From contig CAVQNF010000002.1 in the NCBI GenBank assembly GCA_963713805.1, positions 124,001-188,000 on the forward strand: a DNA stretch of 64,000 nt, in the 5' to 3' direction. Below are positions 9,584 to 20,627 of the stretch, in pieces (positions within the stretch are counted from its first letter, which is position 1; every line of letters begins with the position of its first letter). The stretch comes from GAS188 sp963713805 (GTDB lineage: Bacteria; Pseudomonadota; Alphaproteobacteria; Rhizobiales; Beijerinckiaceae). The notes under the pieces were generated by a model. It was given only the letters and a program-made list of their open reading frames with translations. It was not told the origin of the DNA and made no database searches. The translations under genes were made by a program, and so were the position numbers.

Positions 9584-10882
9584 CTACATCCGGCTCGGCA
9601 GATAGGTCGCGATGATCGGCAGCGCGATCAGGATCACGAGCCGGATCAGATCGGCCACGATGAACGGAATGACACCCTTGAAGATCGTGGTGAAATTCAC
9701 ATCCTTGACCACGCTCTTGATGACGAAGACGTTCATGCCCACGGGCGGATGGATGAGGCCGAGCTCGACCGTCATCACGATGATGACGCCGAACCAGATG
9801 GGGTCGAAGCCGAGGGACGTGACGACCGGGAAGATGATGGGCACCGTGAGGATGATCATCGCCATGGCGTCCATCAGGCAGCCGAGAACGAGATACATCA
9901 ACATGATGAGCGCCAGCACGCCGTAAGGTCCGAGCCCGAGGCCGGTCATGAATTCGGTGATCTTCTGCGGCACCTGCGTCACGGTGAGAAAATAGCCGAA
10001 AAGCAGCGCGCCGATCAGCACCGTGAACACGGCAGCGGCCGTGCGCGTCGCCTGCAGGAGCGAGGACCGGATGGCGGCGCGCGACAGCCGGCCTCGCGCG
10101 ACGCCGAGAAGAAAGGCGCCGCCTGCCCCGACCCCGCCCGCCTCGGTCGGCGTAAAAATTCCGCCGTAAAGCCCGCCGATGACGAAAATGAAGAGGAGGA
10201 GCGGCGCCCAGACATCGCGCAGCCCCGCGAGGCGCTCCCGCCACGTGCTCTTCGGCCCGGCGGGGAGGAAGCCTGGCCGCACCGCACCGATCACGCCGAT
10301 CGTCATCATATGCATGGAGATGGCGAGAAGGCCCGGAAATATGCCGGCGACGAACAGCTTGCCGATATCCTGCTGGGTGATGATGCCGTAGACGGCGAGC
10401 ACGGTCGAGGGCGGAAGCATGGCGCCGAGCGTGCCGCCCGCGGCGATGACGCCGGTCGCGAAGGATTGCGGATAGCCGTAGCGGCGCATCTCGGGGTAGG
10501 CGACGGAGGAAAAGGTCGCCGCCGTGGCGACCGAGGAGCCGGAGATCGCCGCGAATCCCGCGCAGGCCGCGATGGTCGCGACGCCGAGCCCGCCCTTGCG
10601 GTGGCCGACGAAGGTGTTCGCCGCGCGGAACAATTCGCTGCTGATGCCGGAAGCCGAGACGAAGGCTCCCATCAGGAGGAACATGGGAATGACGCCGAAG
10701 GTGTAATCGGTCACCGTGCGCATCGAGGTCTGGCCGATGAGCTTCAAGGCCGGCCCCGAACCCACGAGATAGCCGAAGCCCGTGACCCCGACGAGCCCCA
10801 TCGCCATGCCGACCGGCACGCGCAGCAGCATCAGGACGAACAGCACGATGAAGCCGATGACGGCGACGCTGTCGGCGCTCAC
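9584..10882 (-). CDS. dctM: TRAP transporter large permease (DctM)
   Basis: A 432-residue membrane protein of the DctM/ion-transporter superfamily with about 12 hydrophobic segments. It is the ion-coupled translocation subunit of a tripartite TRAP uptake system. Family segments such as PMFLLMGAFVSASGISSELF and LGAMLPPSTVLAVYGI are present. The start is GTG at 10882. It follows dctQ by 67 bp and precedes marR by 4 bp. Substrates of TRAP systems are organic anions; which one is not shown here. Confidence 0.92.
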   Translation of the reverse strand: MSADSVAVIGFIVLFVLMLLRVPVGMAMGLVGVTGFGYLVGSGPALKLIGQTSMRTVTDYTFGVIPMFLLMGAFVSASGISSELFRAANTFVGHRKGGLGVATIAACAGFAAISGSSVATAATFSSVAYPEMRRYGYPQSFATGVIAAGGTLGAMLPPSTVLAVYGIITQQDIGKLFVAGIFPGLLAISMHMMTIGVIGAVRPGFLPAGPKSTWRERLAGLRDVWAPLLLFIFVIGGLYGGIFTPTEAGGVGAGGAFLLGVARGRLSRAAIRSSLLQATRTAAAVFTVLIGALLFGYFLTVTQVPQKITEFMTGLGLGPYGVLALIMLMYLVLGCLMDAMAMIILTVPIIFPVVTSLGFDPIWFGVIIVMTVELGLIHPPVGMNVFVIKSVVKDVNFTTIFKGVIPFIVADLIRLVILIALPIIATYLPSRM

Positions 10883-10949
10883 GGGGCAGTCGCCCGATCG
10901 CCGGCTCCGGCACTCGACGCCGCTTCGAAAGGTTCACGCAACGAAAGCA

Positions 10950-11519
10950 TCATTCCACCGTCTTCAGGGGTGCGCGGCCGAAGCTGCCGGGCTGGAAGAT
11001 CAGGCGCCAGGTGCGGATCGCGATCAGGAGCACGGCCGATACGTCGCCCGCCCAGGCGACCGCGAAGAACGGCCATGTCGGCAGGTGCAGGTCATAGGTG
11101 AGCACATTGTCGGCGCGCGTCTGCGCCACCTTGTCGAACAGCATCAGCGTCTGCATCGTCACCACGAACAGCAGCACGAGGGTCGCGAAGACATCAATCG
11201 CGCGCTGGTATTTCGGAGAGACCGAGGACCAGACGAGGTCCACCGTGATATGGGTGCCGCGATAACTTGTGGCCGCGATCCCCCAGAAGATCAGGATGCC
11301 GAGCAGCATCCGCCCGAAATCGTAACTGTCGGGGATCGAGGTCGAAAGGAATTTCCGCAACAGAACCGAGATGAAGGTGTCGGCCGCGACGAGGCCGACG
11401 AAGATCGCGGCAACAAGCTCGATGCCGTCGATGAACCGGTCCATGAAGCCGCGCGCAGCGGTGTCGTTGGACGCGTCCTCGACGGCCGCTTGCTCAGGGG
11501 TGGATCGCTGTCCGGCCAC
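10950..11519 (-). CDS. dctQ: TRAP transporter small permease (DctQ)
   Basis: A 189-residue small membrane subunit with four hydrophobic segments, as in DctQ proteins. The sequence includes YDFGRMLLGILIFWGIAATS and the conserved RGTHITVDLVW. The GTG start at 11519 gives a hydrophilic leader of about 25 residues; ATG at 11444 (MDRFIDGIEL) is an equally good start. It lies between dctP and dctM on the same strand. Confidence 0.88.
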   Translation of the reverse strand: MAGQRSTPEQAAVEDASNDTAARGFMDRFIDGIELVAAIFVGLVAADTFISVLLRKFLSTSIPDSYDFGRMLLGILIFWGIAATSYRGTHITVDLVWSSVSPKYQRAIDVFATLVLLFVVTMQTLMLFDKVAQTRADNVLTYDLHLPTWPFFAVAWAGDVSAVLLIAIRTWRLIFQPGSFGRAPLKTVE

Positions 11520-11608
11520 GCGCTCGTCCGATCGCTTCAGAGCCAGATGCGTTCAGAGCAAGTGAGCGACATGCTCTCGAAAGCACGAAGGCGGGACAGG
11601 CAGGCGCT

Positions 11609-12622
11609 CTAATAGCCGGCCTTGTATTTTTCGAGCGTCGCCGTGAGATCGGCAAAGGCCTTGTCGGGATCGATGCCGGCCTTCTTCGCCCCGTCGGCCC
11701 ATTTCGCCTTCAAGGGCTCGGCGGCCTTGCGCCAGGCCGCCGTTTGCTCGCCGGTCAATTGATAGACCTCGTGACCGGCCTCCGCCCTCACCTTGTCGCG
11801 ACCCACATGCTCGAAATCCGCCCAGGGGCTTGCGAAACGCTGCGCCCATTCGGTGGTGCAGTGGTCGTCGATCACCTTCTTCTGTCCGGGTGACATGTCG
11901 TCATAAGTCTTCTTGTTCATCACCCAGGTGAAGGTGGCGACGTAGAGCGGCGCGTCCATGTGGTATTTCACCGCCTTGTCGATGCCGAACAGCACGAGCG
12001 ACCCCCACGGAAATGTGATCGCGTCGGCGACGCCGCGCTCGAGCGCATCGCGCGATTCGGGCGCCGAAGCCTGCACATTGGTGCCGCCGAGCGAGACGAC
12101 GAACGCCCCGATCGTGGCGTCCGCCGGCCTGATCTTCATGCCGCTGATTTCCGAGGGCAGGGTGATCTTCTTGTTGGCGTGAATCCCGCTCGGATCGTGG
12201 ACGAAGGCGAAACAGTAATGCACGTCCTTCATCTCTTGCGCCGCATAAGGCCGGTACCAGGCGTCGAGCGCCGCCGAGCCCGTATGGGCGTCGGAGATCA
12301 GGAACGGCAATTCTCCCGCCGCGATGATGGGGAAGCGGCCCGGCTGATACCCGGGATTGACATAGGAGAGGTCGGCAATGCCGTCGCGCGCCATGTCGTA
12401 ATGGTCGAAGGCCTTGCCCAATTGTTCCGAGGGGAACACCACGTAGTTGATGGTGCCTCCCGATTCCTTCTTCACATCCTCGGCCCAATCCAGGATCGCC
12501 TTCTGCAAGGGATGGGAGGCCGGCACCCAATGGGAGAGCTTGAGCGTCACGGGCTTGTCCTGCGCCGAGACGGGCGCGACCGCGGCCACGAGGGACACCA
12601 CGGCGGCTGCAAGGAACTTCAT
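11609..12622 (-). CDS. dctP: TRAP transporter substrate-binding protein (DctP)
   Basis: A 337-residue periplasmic solute-binding protein. The start ATG at 12622 follows a GGGAGG site by 9 bases and gives a clean signal peptide (MKFLAAAVVSLVAAVAPVSA, cleavage before QDKPVTL). The mature part begins with LKLSHWVPASHPLQ, typical of TRAP binding proteins, and includes the conserved region around IRPADATIGAFVVSLGGTNV, which contains the carboxylate-binding arginine. It is the first gene of the operon dctP-dctQ-dctM-marR. The ligand is probably an organic acid. Confidence 0.92.
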   Translation of the reverse strand: MKFLAAAVVSLVAAVAPVSAQDKPVTLKLSHWVPASHPLQKAILDWAEDVKKESGGTINYVVFPSEQLGKAFDHYDMARDGIADLSYVNPGYQPGRFPIIAAGELPFLISDAHTGSAALDAWYRPYAAQEMKDVHYCFAFVHDPSGIHANKKITLPSEISGMKIRPADATIGAFVVSLGGTNVQASAPESRDALERGVADAITFPWGSLVLFGIDKAVKYHMDAPLYVATFTWVMNKKTYDDMSPGQKKVIDDHCTTEWAQRFASPWADFEHVGRDKVRAEAGHEVYQLTGEQTAAWRKAAEPLKAKWADGAKKAGIDPDKAFADLTATLEKYKAGY

Positions 12623-12749
12623 CGGCCTCATCCTCCCTTTGTCGCGCCGTCCTTGGTCGCATCTTGGCGCGCCGGCTTTTTTTCCGCTTCCTTGTCGTAT
12701 CGGCAGCAAGCGCGGGGCGTCAAGCGAGGCGCTGCAGCTTGAAATGCCG

Positions 12750-13124
12750 CTATTTGTGAACGGCTTCGAGTTTGTATCCATCGAGGTCGATCACGAACGC
12801 CGCGTAATAAGTCGGCCCATATCGTAGCCTGAGCCCAGGGAGCCCGCTATCCTTGCCGCCAGCCTCGATCGCTATCGCATGAAAGGAGTTGACGGACTCG
12901 CGGTCTGGCGCGATGAAGGAAAGATGAAATCCCGGGCCTGGCGCAATCACCTGCTTGGGCTTCCCAAACAAGACCAGCCTATCTGGGCCGCCCTTTTCTC
13001 CGAACCCGACAGCGTGCTGCCCGTCCGTCCACACGCGTACATACCCGAGTGGCGTCAAGATTTTTTCGTAGAACATCGCTGCGCGCGCCAGATCGTCGAC
13101 CCCAAAGGACAGATGGCTGAGCAT
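12750..13124 (-). CDS. VOC family protein (glyoxalase/dioxygenase fold)
   Basis: A 124-residue single vicinal-oxygen-chelate domain. It starts MLSHLSFGVDDLARAAMFY and ends AAFVIDLDGYKLEAVHK, both typical of the fold. The N-terminal His (H4) and the late DLDGYKLE segment correspond to usual metal-ligand positions; the ligand set is partly atypical. It lies upstream of the TRAP operon on the same strand, separated by 127 bp. The function cannot be fixed, because such proteins range from resistance to isomerase roles. Confidence 0.8.
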   Translation of the reverse strand: MLSHLSFGVDDLARAAMFYEKILTPLGYVRVWTDGQHAVGFGEKGGPDRLVLFGKPKQVIAPGPGFHLSFIAPDRESVNSFHAIAIEAGGKDSGLPGLRLRYGPTYYAAFVIDLDGYKLEAVHK

Positions 13125-13227
13125 TTCAGCGCACTTGGATCATGGTTTGTCGTCTCGCCATTCCAGCTCCGTGCGGTGCGTCTTTCTTCCCCCGCTCGCC
13201 TTCAAACTGCCCCTATACGCGAATGCC

Positions 13228-14412
13228 TCATCGGGCAAAGGGCATGCCGACGTAGTTCTCGGCGAGGCTTTGCGCCGCCGCGCGCGAGCTCACGACGTAG
13301 TCGAGCTGCGAGCGCTGCAGGCGCCGGCCGAAGCCGTCCTCATCGGGAAATTTGTGCAGCATCGAGGTCATGAACCAGGAGAAATGCTCGGCCCGCCACA
13401 CGCGCTTGAGGCAGGTTTGCGAATAATCGTCGAGGAGATCCGTGCGCTTCTCCCGGTAGAAGGCGCCGAGCGCGAGCGACAGCACGCGCACATCGGCGAC
13501 CGCGAGGTTCATGCCTTTGGCTCCCGTCGGCGGCACGATATGGGCGGCATCGCCCGCGAGAAACAGCCGGCCATGACGCATCGGCTCCGCGACGAAGCTG
13601 CGCATCCCGGTGACGCCCTTCTCGAGGATTTGTCCCTCGTGGACGGTGTCGCCATCCGCGGTGCGCAGGCGCGCGTGCAGCTCTTCCCAGATGCGCGCGT
13701 CCGGCCATTCGGAGAGGTTCTCGTCGGGCTTGCATTGCAGATAGAGGCGCGCGACCTCGTGCGAGCGCATGCTGGAGAGGGCGAAGCCGCGCGGGTGATT
13801 GACGTAGATCACCTCTTCGGAAGCCGGCTCCGCCTTGGCCAGGATGCCGAGCCAGGCAAAGGGGTAGACGCGATCGTAGATCGTGATCGCGCCTTGCGGG
13901 ACTGATGGCCGGCAAATGCCGTGAAAGCCGTCGCAGCCGGCGATGAAGTCGCAGGCGATCTCGCCACGTTGGCCCCCGCGCGTGAAGGTGATGCGCGGCT
14001 TTTCTCCGTCGAAATCATGGATCGCCGCATTCTCGGCCTCGAACAGGATCGCTTCCTTGTCGGCGAGGCGCCGCGCGATGAGGTCCTTCACGACTTCCTG
14101 CTGCCCGTAGACGGTGATCACCTTGCCGCCCGTCAACTCCTTGAGGTCGAGCCGGTGCCGATGCTCGCCGATCTGGATCTGGATGCCTTCATGCACCAGG
14201 CCTTCGCGCGCAAGCCGCGCGTCGAGGCCGGCTTCCCGCAAGGTGTCGACGCTGCCTTGCTCGAGCACGCCGGCCCGCACGCGGTTCTCGACATAGGCGC
14301 GGCTTCGCGCCTCGATCACGATCGTCTCGATGCCTTGCAGATGCAGAAGATGCGCGAGAAGCAGTCCCGCCGGACCCGCGCCGACGATGCCGACCTGCGT
14401 GCGCTCGCGCAT
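13228..14412 (-). CDS. pobA: 4-hydroxybenzoate 3-monooxygenase (PobA)
   Basis: A 394-residue FAD monooxygenase that hydroxylates 4-hydroxybenzoate to protocatechuate using NADPH. GAGPAGLLLAHLL binds the FAD ADP moiety near residue 10. ARSRAYVENRVRAGVLEQG, the DG-type segment GCDGFHGICR and GDAAHIVPPTGAKGMNLAVADV match PobA. The length equals the usual 390-394. The start ATG at 14412 has AGGAG about 8 bases upstream. The frame is open far beyond the start, but upstream residues do not belong to the family. No pca ring-cleavage genes are in the window. It is divergent from the tartrate dehydrogenase-like gene. Confidence 0.92.
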   Translation of the reverse strand: MRERTQVGIVGAGPAGLLLAHLLHLQGIETIVIEARSRAYVENRVRAGVLEQGSVDTLREAGLDARLAREGLVHEGIQIQIGEHRHRLDLKELTGGKVITVYGQQEVVKDLIARRLADKEAILFEAENAAIHDFDGEKPRITFTRGGQRGEIACDFIAGCDGFHGICRPSVPQGAITIYDRVYPFAWLGILAKAEPASEEVIYVNHPRGFALSSMRSHEVARLYLQCKPDENLSEWPDARIWEELHARLRTADGDTVHEGQILEKGVTGMRSFVAEPMRHGRLFLAGDAAHIVPPTGAKGMNLAVADVRVLSLALGAFYREKRTDLLDDYSQTCLKRVWRAEHFSWFMTSMLHKFPDEDGFGRRLQRSQLDYVVSSRAAAQSLAENYVGMPFAR

Positions 14413-14544
14413 TCGCTTTCTCCTGCCGCTTCCCGGCCCTGGACGGGTCTTGAAATTTCGGCCTTGCATCGAGCGGGTGGAGAGATGGTAGGAAGGCGGC
14501 CGTCGAAGCGTCAAGGCGATTTCCCGGACCTCAAGGAGCAGATC

Positions 14545-15622
14545 ATGAAGAGCTATCGCATCGCCGCGATCGGTGGTGACGGCATCGGTCCCGAAGTCAT
14601 CGCCGCGGGCCTCGAGGCGCTCGAGGTCTGCGCGAGGCGCGATGGCGGCTTTCGTTTCGACGTCGAGGCATTCGACTGGGGTTCCGACCATTACCGACGC
14701 CATGGCGTGATGATGCCGGAGAACGGCGTCGACGAGCTTCGCGCCTTCGACGCCATCTATTTCGGCGCCGTCGGCGCGCCGGATGTGCCCGACCATGTCA
14801 CGCTGTGGGGCCTGCGCCTCGCCATCTGCCAGGGCCTCGACCAATACGCCAATGTGCGCCCGACACGCATTCTCCCCGGGATCACCGGACCGCTTCGCGA
14901 CGTATCGGCGGGTGAGCTCGACTGGGTGATCGTGCGCGAGAATTCCGAAGGCGAATATGCGGGCCAGGGAGGTCGCTCGCACAAGGGACTGCCCGAGGAA
15001 GTGGCGACGGAAGTCTCGATCTTCACGCGCGCGGGCGTGGCGCGCATCATGCGTTTCGCCTTCGCGCTCGCGAGCTCGCGTCCGCGCCGGCTCCTCACCG
15101 TGGTCACGAAGTCGAATGCGCAGCGCCACGGCATGGTGCTCTGGGACGAGGTCGCCGCCGAGATCGCGGCGGAATTCCCCGAGGTGGCCACCGACAAGAT
15201 GCTTGTCGACGCGATGACGATGCGCATGGTGCTGAAACCCGAAACGCTCGACACCATCGTCGCCACCAATCTCCATGCCGACATCCTCTCGGACCTCGCG
15301 GCGGCGCTCGCCGGCTCCCTCGGCATCGCTCCGACGGCGAACCTCAACCCCGAGCGCAAGTTCCCGTCGATGTTCGAGCCGATCCACGGCTCGGCCTTCG
15401 ATATCGTCGGGCAAGGGCATCGCCAATCCGATCGGCACCTTCTGGACCGGCGTGATGATGCTCGACCATCTCGGCGAGCCGCGCGCGGCCGAAAGGCTGA
15501 TGCGCGCCATCGAGCGCGTCACCGCCGATCCCGCGCATGCACACACCCGATCTCGGCGGCAAGGCGACGACGCGGAGGTCACCGACGCCGTCATCGCGGC
15601 GCTCGAGGGCGACAATCTCTAG
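14545..15622 (+). CDS. Tartrate dehydrogenase/decarboxylase-type isocitrate/isopropylmalate dehydrogenase (frame broken)
   Basis: NAD-dependent beta-decarboxylating dehydrogenase of about 360 residues. The start ATG at 14545 follows AAGGAG. GGDGIGPEVIAAGLEAL, the VRENSEGEYAGQGGR substrate loop and EPIHGSAFDIVG are family hallmarks; the GEYAGQGGR loop favours the tartrate dehydrogenase branch (TtuC-like) over LeuB. The frame breaks near 15411 (one extra G in GTCGGGCAAG) and twice near 15545-15580. The corrected tail reads GKGIANPIGTFWTGVMMLDH and ends at 15622. It is divergent from pobA. The substrate could be tartrate or D-malate. Confidence 0.82.
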
Positions 15623-15654
15623 GGAAGCGCGGGCGTTCGCTCGGAGGCGCCCGT

Positions 15655-15850
15655 CCACGCCTTTGCCGGCCAGGCGTGATACGGGGGACGCAGCCAGGAC
15701 GAGGGCCCGCGCAGGAGGTTTTACGAGCCACGTCGTTAAGTCCTGACTGGGCTTCGCCCGGTCCATCCATCCACGTCTTTTTGCCACGCGAAGGACAAGG
15801 TGGATACGCGGGCCAATCCTCGGAGCAAAGTCCGAGGACGCGCCTGACGA
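15655..15850. repeat. Intergenic palindromic repeat, family A (copy 1)
   Basis: The gap after the tartrate dehydrogenase-like gene holds a repeat also found at 17466-17602 and 23737-23822. Shared blocks are CATCCACG(C/T)CTTT, (G)TGGATACGCGGGCC, ATCCTC and TCCGAGGACGCG. A partial block GTCCACGCCTTTG lies at 15655. The arms pair with each other, so the RNA would form a hairpin. Similar elements are common between genes in Rhizobiales. No gene is seen in 15623-15919. Confidence 0.6.
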
Positions 15851-15919
15851 CCGGGGAGATGCCCGAATGCGATCGAGCCCTCATCCGCCTCGCAAGAGCT
15901 CGGCAGTGGCTCGACGCAG

Positions 15920-17372
15920 CTAAAACCTTATCCGCAAGCCACCCGAAATCGGGTGCTCCTGGAAGCGTTGGCTGAGCTTGCCATCGTAATCCACGAACAC
16001 CTTCGCCTCGGGGGAAAGCTCCATGCTCAAGCCGGCCCCGACGAGCGCGGCGTCGCGGCCGAAGTTGATGCCGGTTGCGGAGAATGAGCTTCCGGGCACG
16101 CCGACAAGCGAAGCACTGAGCGTTTGCGACGCGTCGAGGAACTCATGGTTCCAGCCGAGGAGAAGCTCGGGGATGAGCGCGCCGTAATTCGCAAGCGCGA
16201 TGCGCGAGGTGAGGCGCACCCCGAGCGTCGTCTGGAAGGAGTTCGTATCCGTGCCGTTCACGCTCCTTCTCAGGGAGCATCACCAACACCGGCACGATCA
16301 CGATTTCGGCGAAGGGAAGCGGCCTTGGCGCCTTTGCCGCCCGCCTGGGTCACGACCGTCGAGCCGCCGGTCTCTTGCGTCAAATCGATCGACGCGGTCG
16401 AGCCCGTGATCGTCCCCGTATTCGTGATGCCGCCCGGGATGGCGTTCAGCACCTTGATGCCCACGCCGGAGGCGCCGCCCGTGCCGGACGCGGTGATCGT
16501 GCCGGAATTCGTGATCGCGCCGGTGAAGACGCCGCTTGCACCAAAGTGTTGACCGAGGTGCCGACCCTGATGCCGATGCTGCGACTAACCGAGATGCCGG
16601 TCGCGAAGCCTCCCAAAGTGCTCGTCTCGGTGAGCGTGCCGGCGTTCGTGATCGCGCCGTTCAGCGTGCTTTGCGCGATGGTGATCCCACGGGCCGCCGA
16701 GCCGCTCGTGGCCGTGATCGAGCCCTTGTTGACGATGCCGCCCGTGACGGCGCTGTCAACAACCGTGATGCCGGCCGCGGCGTTGCCGGATGTGCTCGTG
16801 GCCGTGATCGAATCATTGTTGACGATGCCGCCCGCGACGATGCTGACATCGAGTGACATGCCGGTCGCTTTCGACGTTCCCGTCGCGTTGATCGTGCCCG
16901 TGTTCAAGATGCCGCCGCCGATCGTACCCCTTTCAACGTCGATAGCGTCAGCGGCGCCACCGCTCGAAGCCGTGATCGCTCCGGTGTTGAGGATGCCGCC
17001 GCCGACCGAGCTACCGCTGATGAAAAGAGCCGCTGTCGATCCGAGCGGACCCACGCCCGCCTTTCCGGGCGCGATCGTCCCGGCGTTCGTGACCGCGCCG
17101 GTCACGGTCGAGGCGATGATCACGATCGAGGTGAGGGTCTGGCCCGCTGGGTTCGTGACGGTCGCGACCGTCTGACCGTTGATCGACAGGCCGCCCGCCC
17201 ACGCCGGCGCCGGAGCGGCGAGAAGAACCGCGAGCGAGGTGGTGGCGAGGAGTGAAGCGTGAGAGATGAAGCGTGAGGAGTGAGAAGTGAGGTGCGAGGC
17301 CTCGGGGCGCGCAAGAAAGCTATCGGCACTCGGGCCCCCTATTTTTTGGGGAAAATGAAGTGATTCTTTCAT
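15920..17372 (-). pseudogene. Autotransporter, degenerate (passenger repeats plus remnant of beta-barrel)
   Basis: The start ATG at 17372 is followed by a long signal region ending HASLLATTSLAVLLAAPAPA. The passenger has about six units of roughly 30 residues, each with a G-(G/A)-I-(L/V)-N-(T/K)-G-S-I-T-A core, predicting a beta-helix. The frame breaks near 16545 and continues as SGVFTGAITNSGTITASGT. Near 16272-16340 the plus strand reads SGSITNTGTITISAKGSG, the same repeat in the opposite orientation. The last part (16261-15920) is a beta-barrel end of only about 110 residues finishing GLRIRF, where about 280 are normal. This looks like real decay by rearrangement rather than one sequencing error. 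The heptamer repeat runs through the signal-peptide region. Confidence 0.72.
17237..17310. repeat. Heptamer tandem repeat inside the autotransporter signal region
   Basis: Units like GTGAGAA, GTGAGGA and AGTGAAG follow each other at roughly 7-base spacing (for example GGAGTGAGAAGTGAGG). The same repeat type occurs at 19790-19935 and 29478-29598. On the minus strand it encodes the Ser/His-rich stretch just before the hydrophobic signal core, so the array has become coding. Confidence 0.55.
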
Positions 17373-17396
17373 TTCTCTCTTAGACTTCCATAGCAA

Positions 17397-17758
17397 GCGG
17401 GCGAGAAGGCGTAAAGCGCGACGCTAATTCGCGCCTTCCTTCTCCCGCGCTCATCTGCCTCCCTCGTCATGACCGGGCATCGGCCCGGTCATCCACGCCT
17501 TTTTTGCGACGTGAGGGACAGGCGTGAATACGCAAAGGTTGGCAAAAGGAAAGCGCGGATATGCGGGCCGATCCTCAAGAATAAATCCGAGGACGCGTAT
17601 GACGCGTCGCGGCGACCGCAAATGTGCTTATCGCCGAGCACCGGCCTGACCATCCTCCAACCCGCACTTGACGCCGCCTCCGCGCCTTGATGGTGTGGCT
17701 GAAGGATCAGAATTCGTTTCACCGCCTCGAAGGACACGCGCACCCAAGGACAGGCCCG
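17397..17758. repeat. Intergenic region with palindromic repeat family A (copy 2, 17466-17602)
   Basis: No gene is seen in this 362-bp gap between the autotransporter remnant and the carboxylase gene, which are divergently oriented. It carries the fullest copy of repeat family A: ACCGGGCATCGGCCCGGTCA, CATCCACGCCTTTTTTGCG, CGCGGATATGCGGGCCGATC and AATAAATCCGAGGACGCG. The arms GACCGGGC / GCCCGGTC form a hairpin at its left edge. A promoter for the carboxylase gene must lie to the right of about 17600, but none is obvious. Confidence 0.6.
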
Positions 17759-19820
<2,062 letters not shown>

Positions 19821-19928
19821 CGAATAGCGAGTGAGAGAGTGAGAAGTGAGAAGTGAGGAGATAGAATCGCCTTTTGAACTACTCGCTACCTACTCGCTAC
19901 TCGCTACTCGCCATTTGCTCACTATTCA

Positions 19929-20627
19929 CTATTCGACGATCTTCCCCTCGAGCAAGCGTGACGCGCCGGTCCATGCGCGCGGCAAGCTCGGTGTTGTGCG
20001 TCGCGACGAGCGCCGCGAGCCCCGTCGCGCGCACGATCGCGCCGAGCATGGCGAAGACGCGCTCGGCGGTCGGCGGGTCGAGATTGCCGGTCGGCTCGTC
20101 GGCAAGCAGTACGCGCGGCGCATTGGCGATGGCGCGCGCGATGGCGACACGCTGCTGCTCGCCGCCCGAAAGCGCGGCCGGACGGTGGCTCTCGCGCTCC
20201 TTGAGGCCGAGCACGCGCAAAAGCTCCGAGGCGCGCATGCGTGCCTCGGAGCGCGGCAAGCCCCTGATCATCTGCGGCAGCATGACGTTCTCGATCGCCG
20301 AGAATTCGCCCGAGAAGATAATGCGATTGATAGACGAAGCCGATGGTCTCGCGGCGAAGCCGCGTGCGGGCCGCATCGTCGAGCTTGGCCGAGGCGAGCC
20401 CGTCGACGATCAACGTCGCCGCCGTCCGGTCGCTCCAACAGGCCGGCGATGTGCAGAAGCGTCGATTTGCCGGCGCCGGACGGGGCGACGAGCGCCACCA
20501 TCTCGCCCGCGGCGAGCACGAGATCGGCACCGGTGAGGATGTGCAGCTTCGCGTCGCCCTGGGAATAGTGGCGCTCGACGCCGACGAGCGCGAGCGGCGC
20601 CCCCTCCCCCGCCGCTGCTTCACCCAC
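19929..20627 (-). CDS. lolD: Lipoprotein-releasing ABC transporter ATPase LolD (frame broken)
   Basis: ATPase of the LolCDE system that releases lipoproteins from the inner membrane to LolA. It contains Walker A (APSGAGKST), the Q-loop region ETIGFVYQSHYLL, the signature LSGGEQQR and Walker B LLADEPTGNLD. In the shifted frames the protein continues EFSAIENVMLPQMIRGLPRS and ends EGKIVE at 19929. Breaks lie near 20431 (extra T in GACGTTGATC), 20325 and 19955. The start GTG at 20627 overlaps the end of the permease gene by 8 bases, so the two genes form an operon. Confidence 0.87.

Noticed and set aside
13228..15615. A 795-residue minus-strand open frame fusing PobA to a long N-terminal extension
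   Set aside because: The extension is antisense to the tartrate dehydrogenase-like gene and has no family features. PobA starts at 14412 with its own ribosome binding site.
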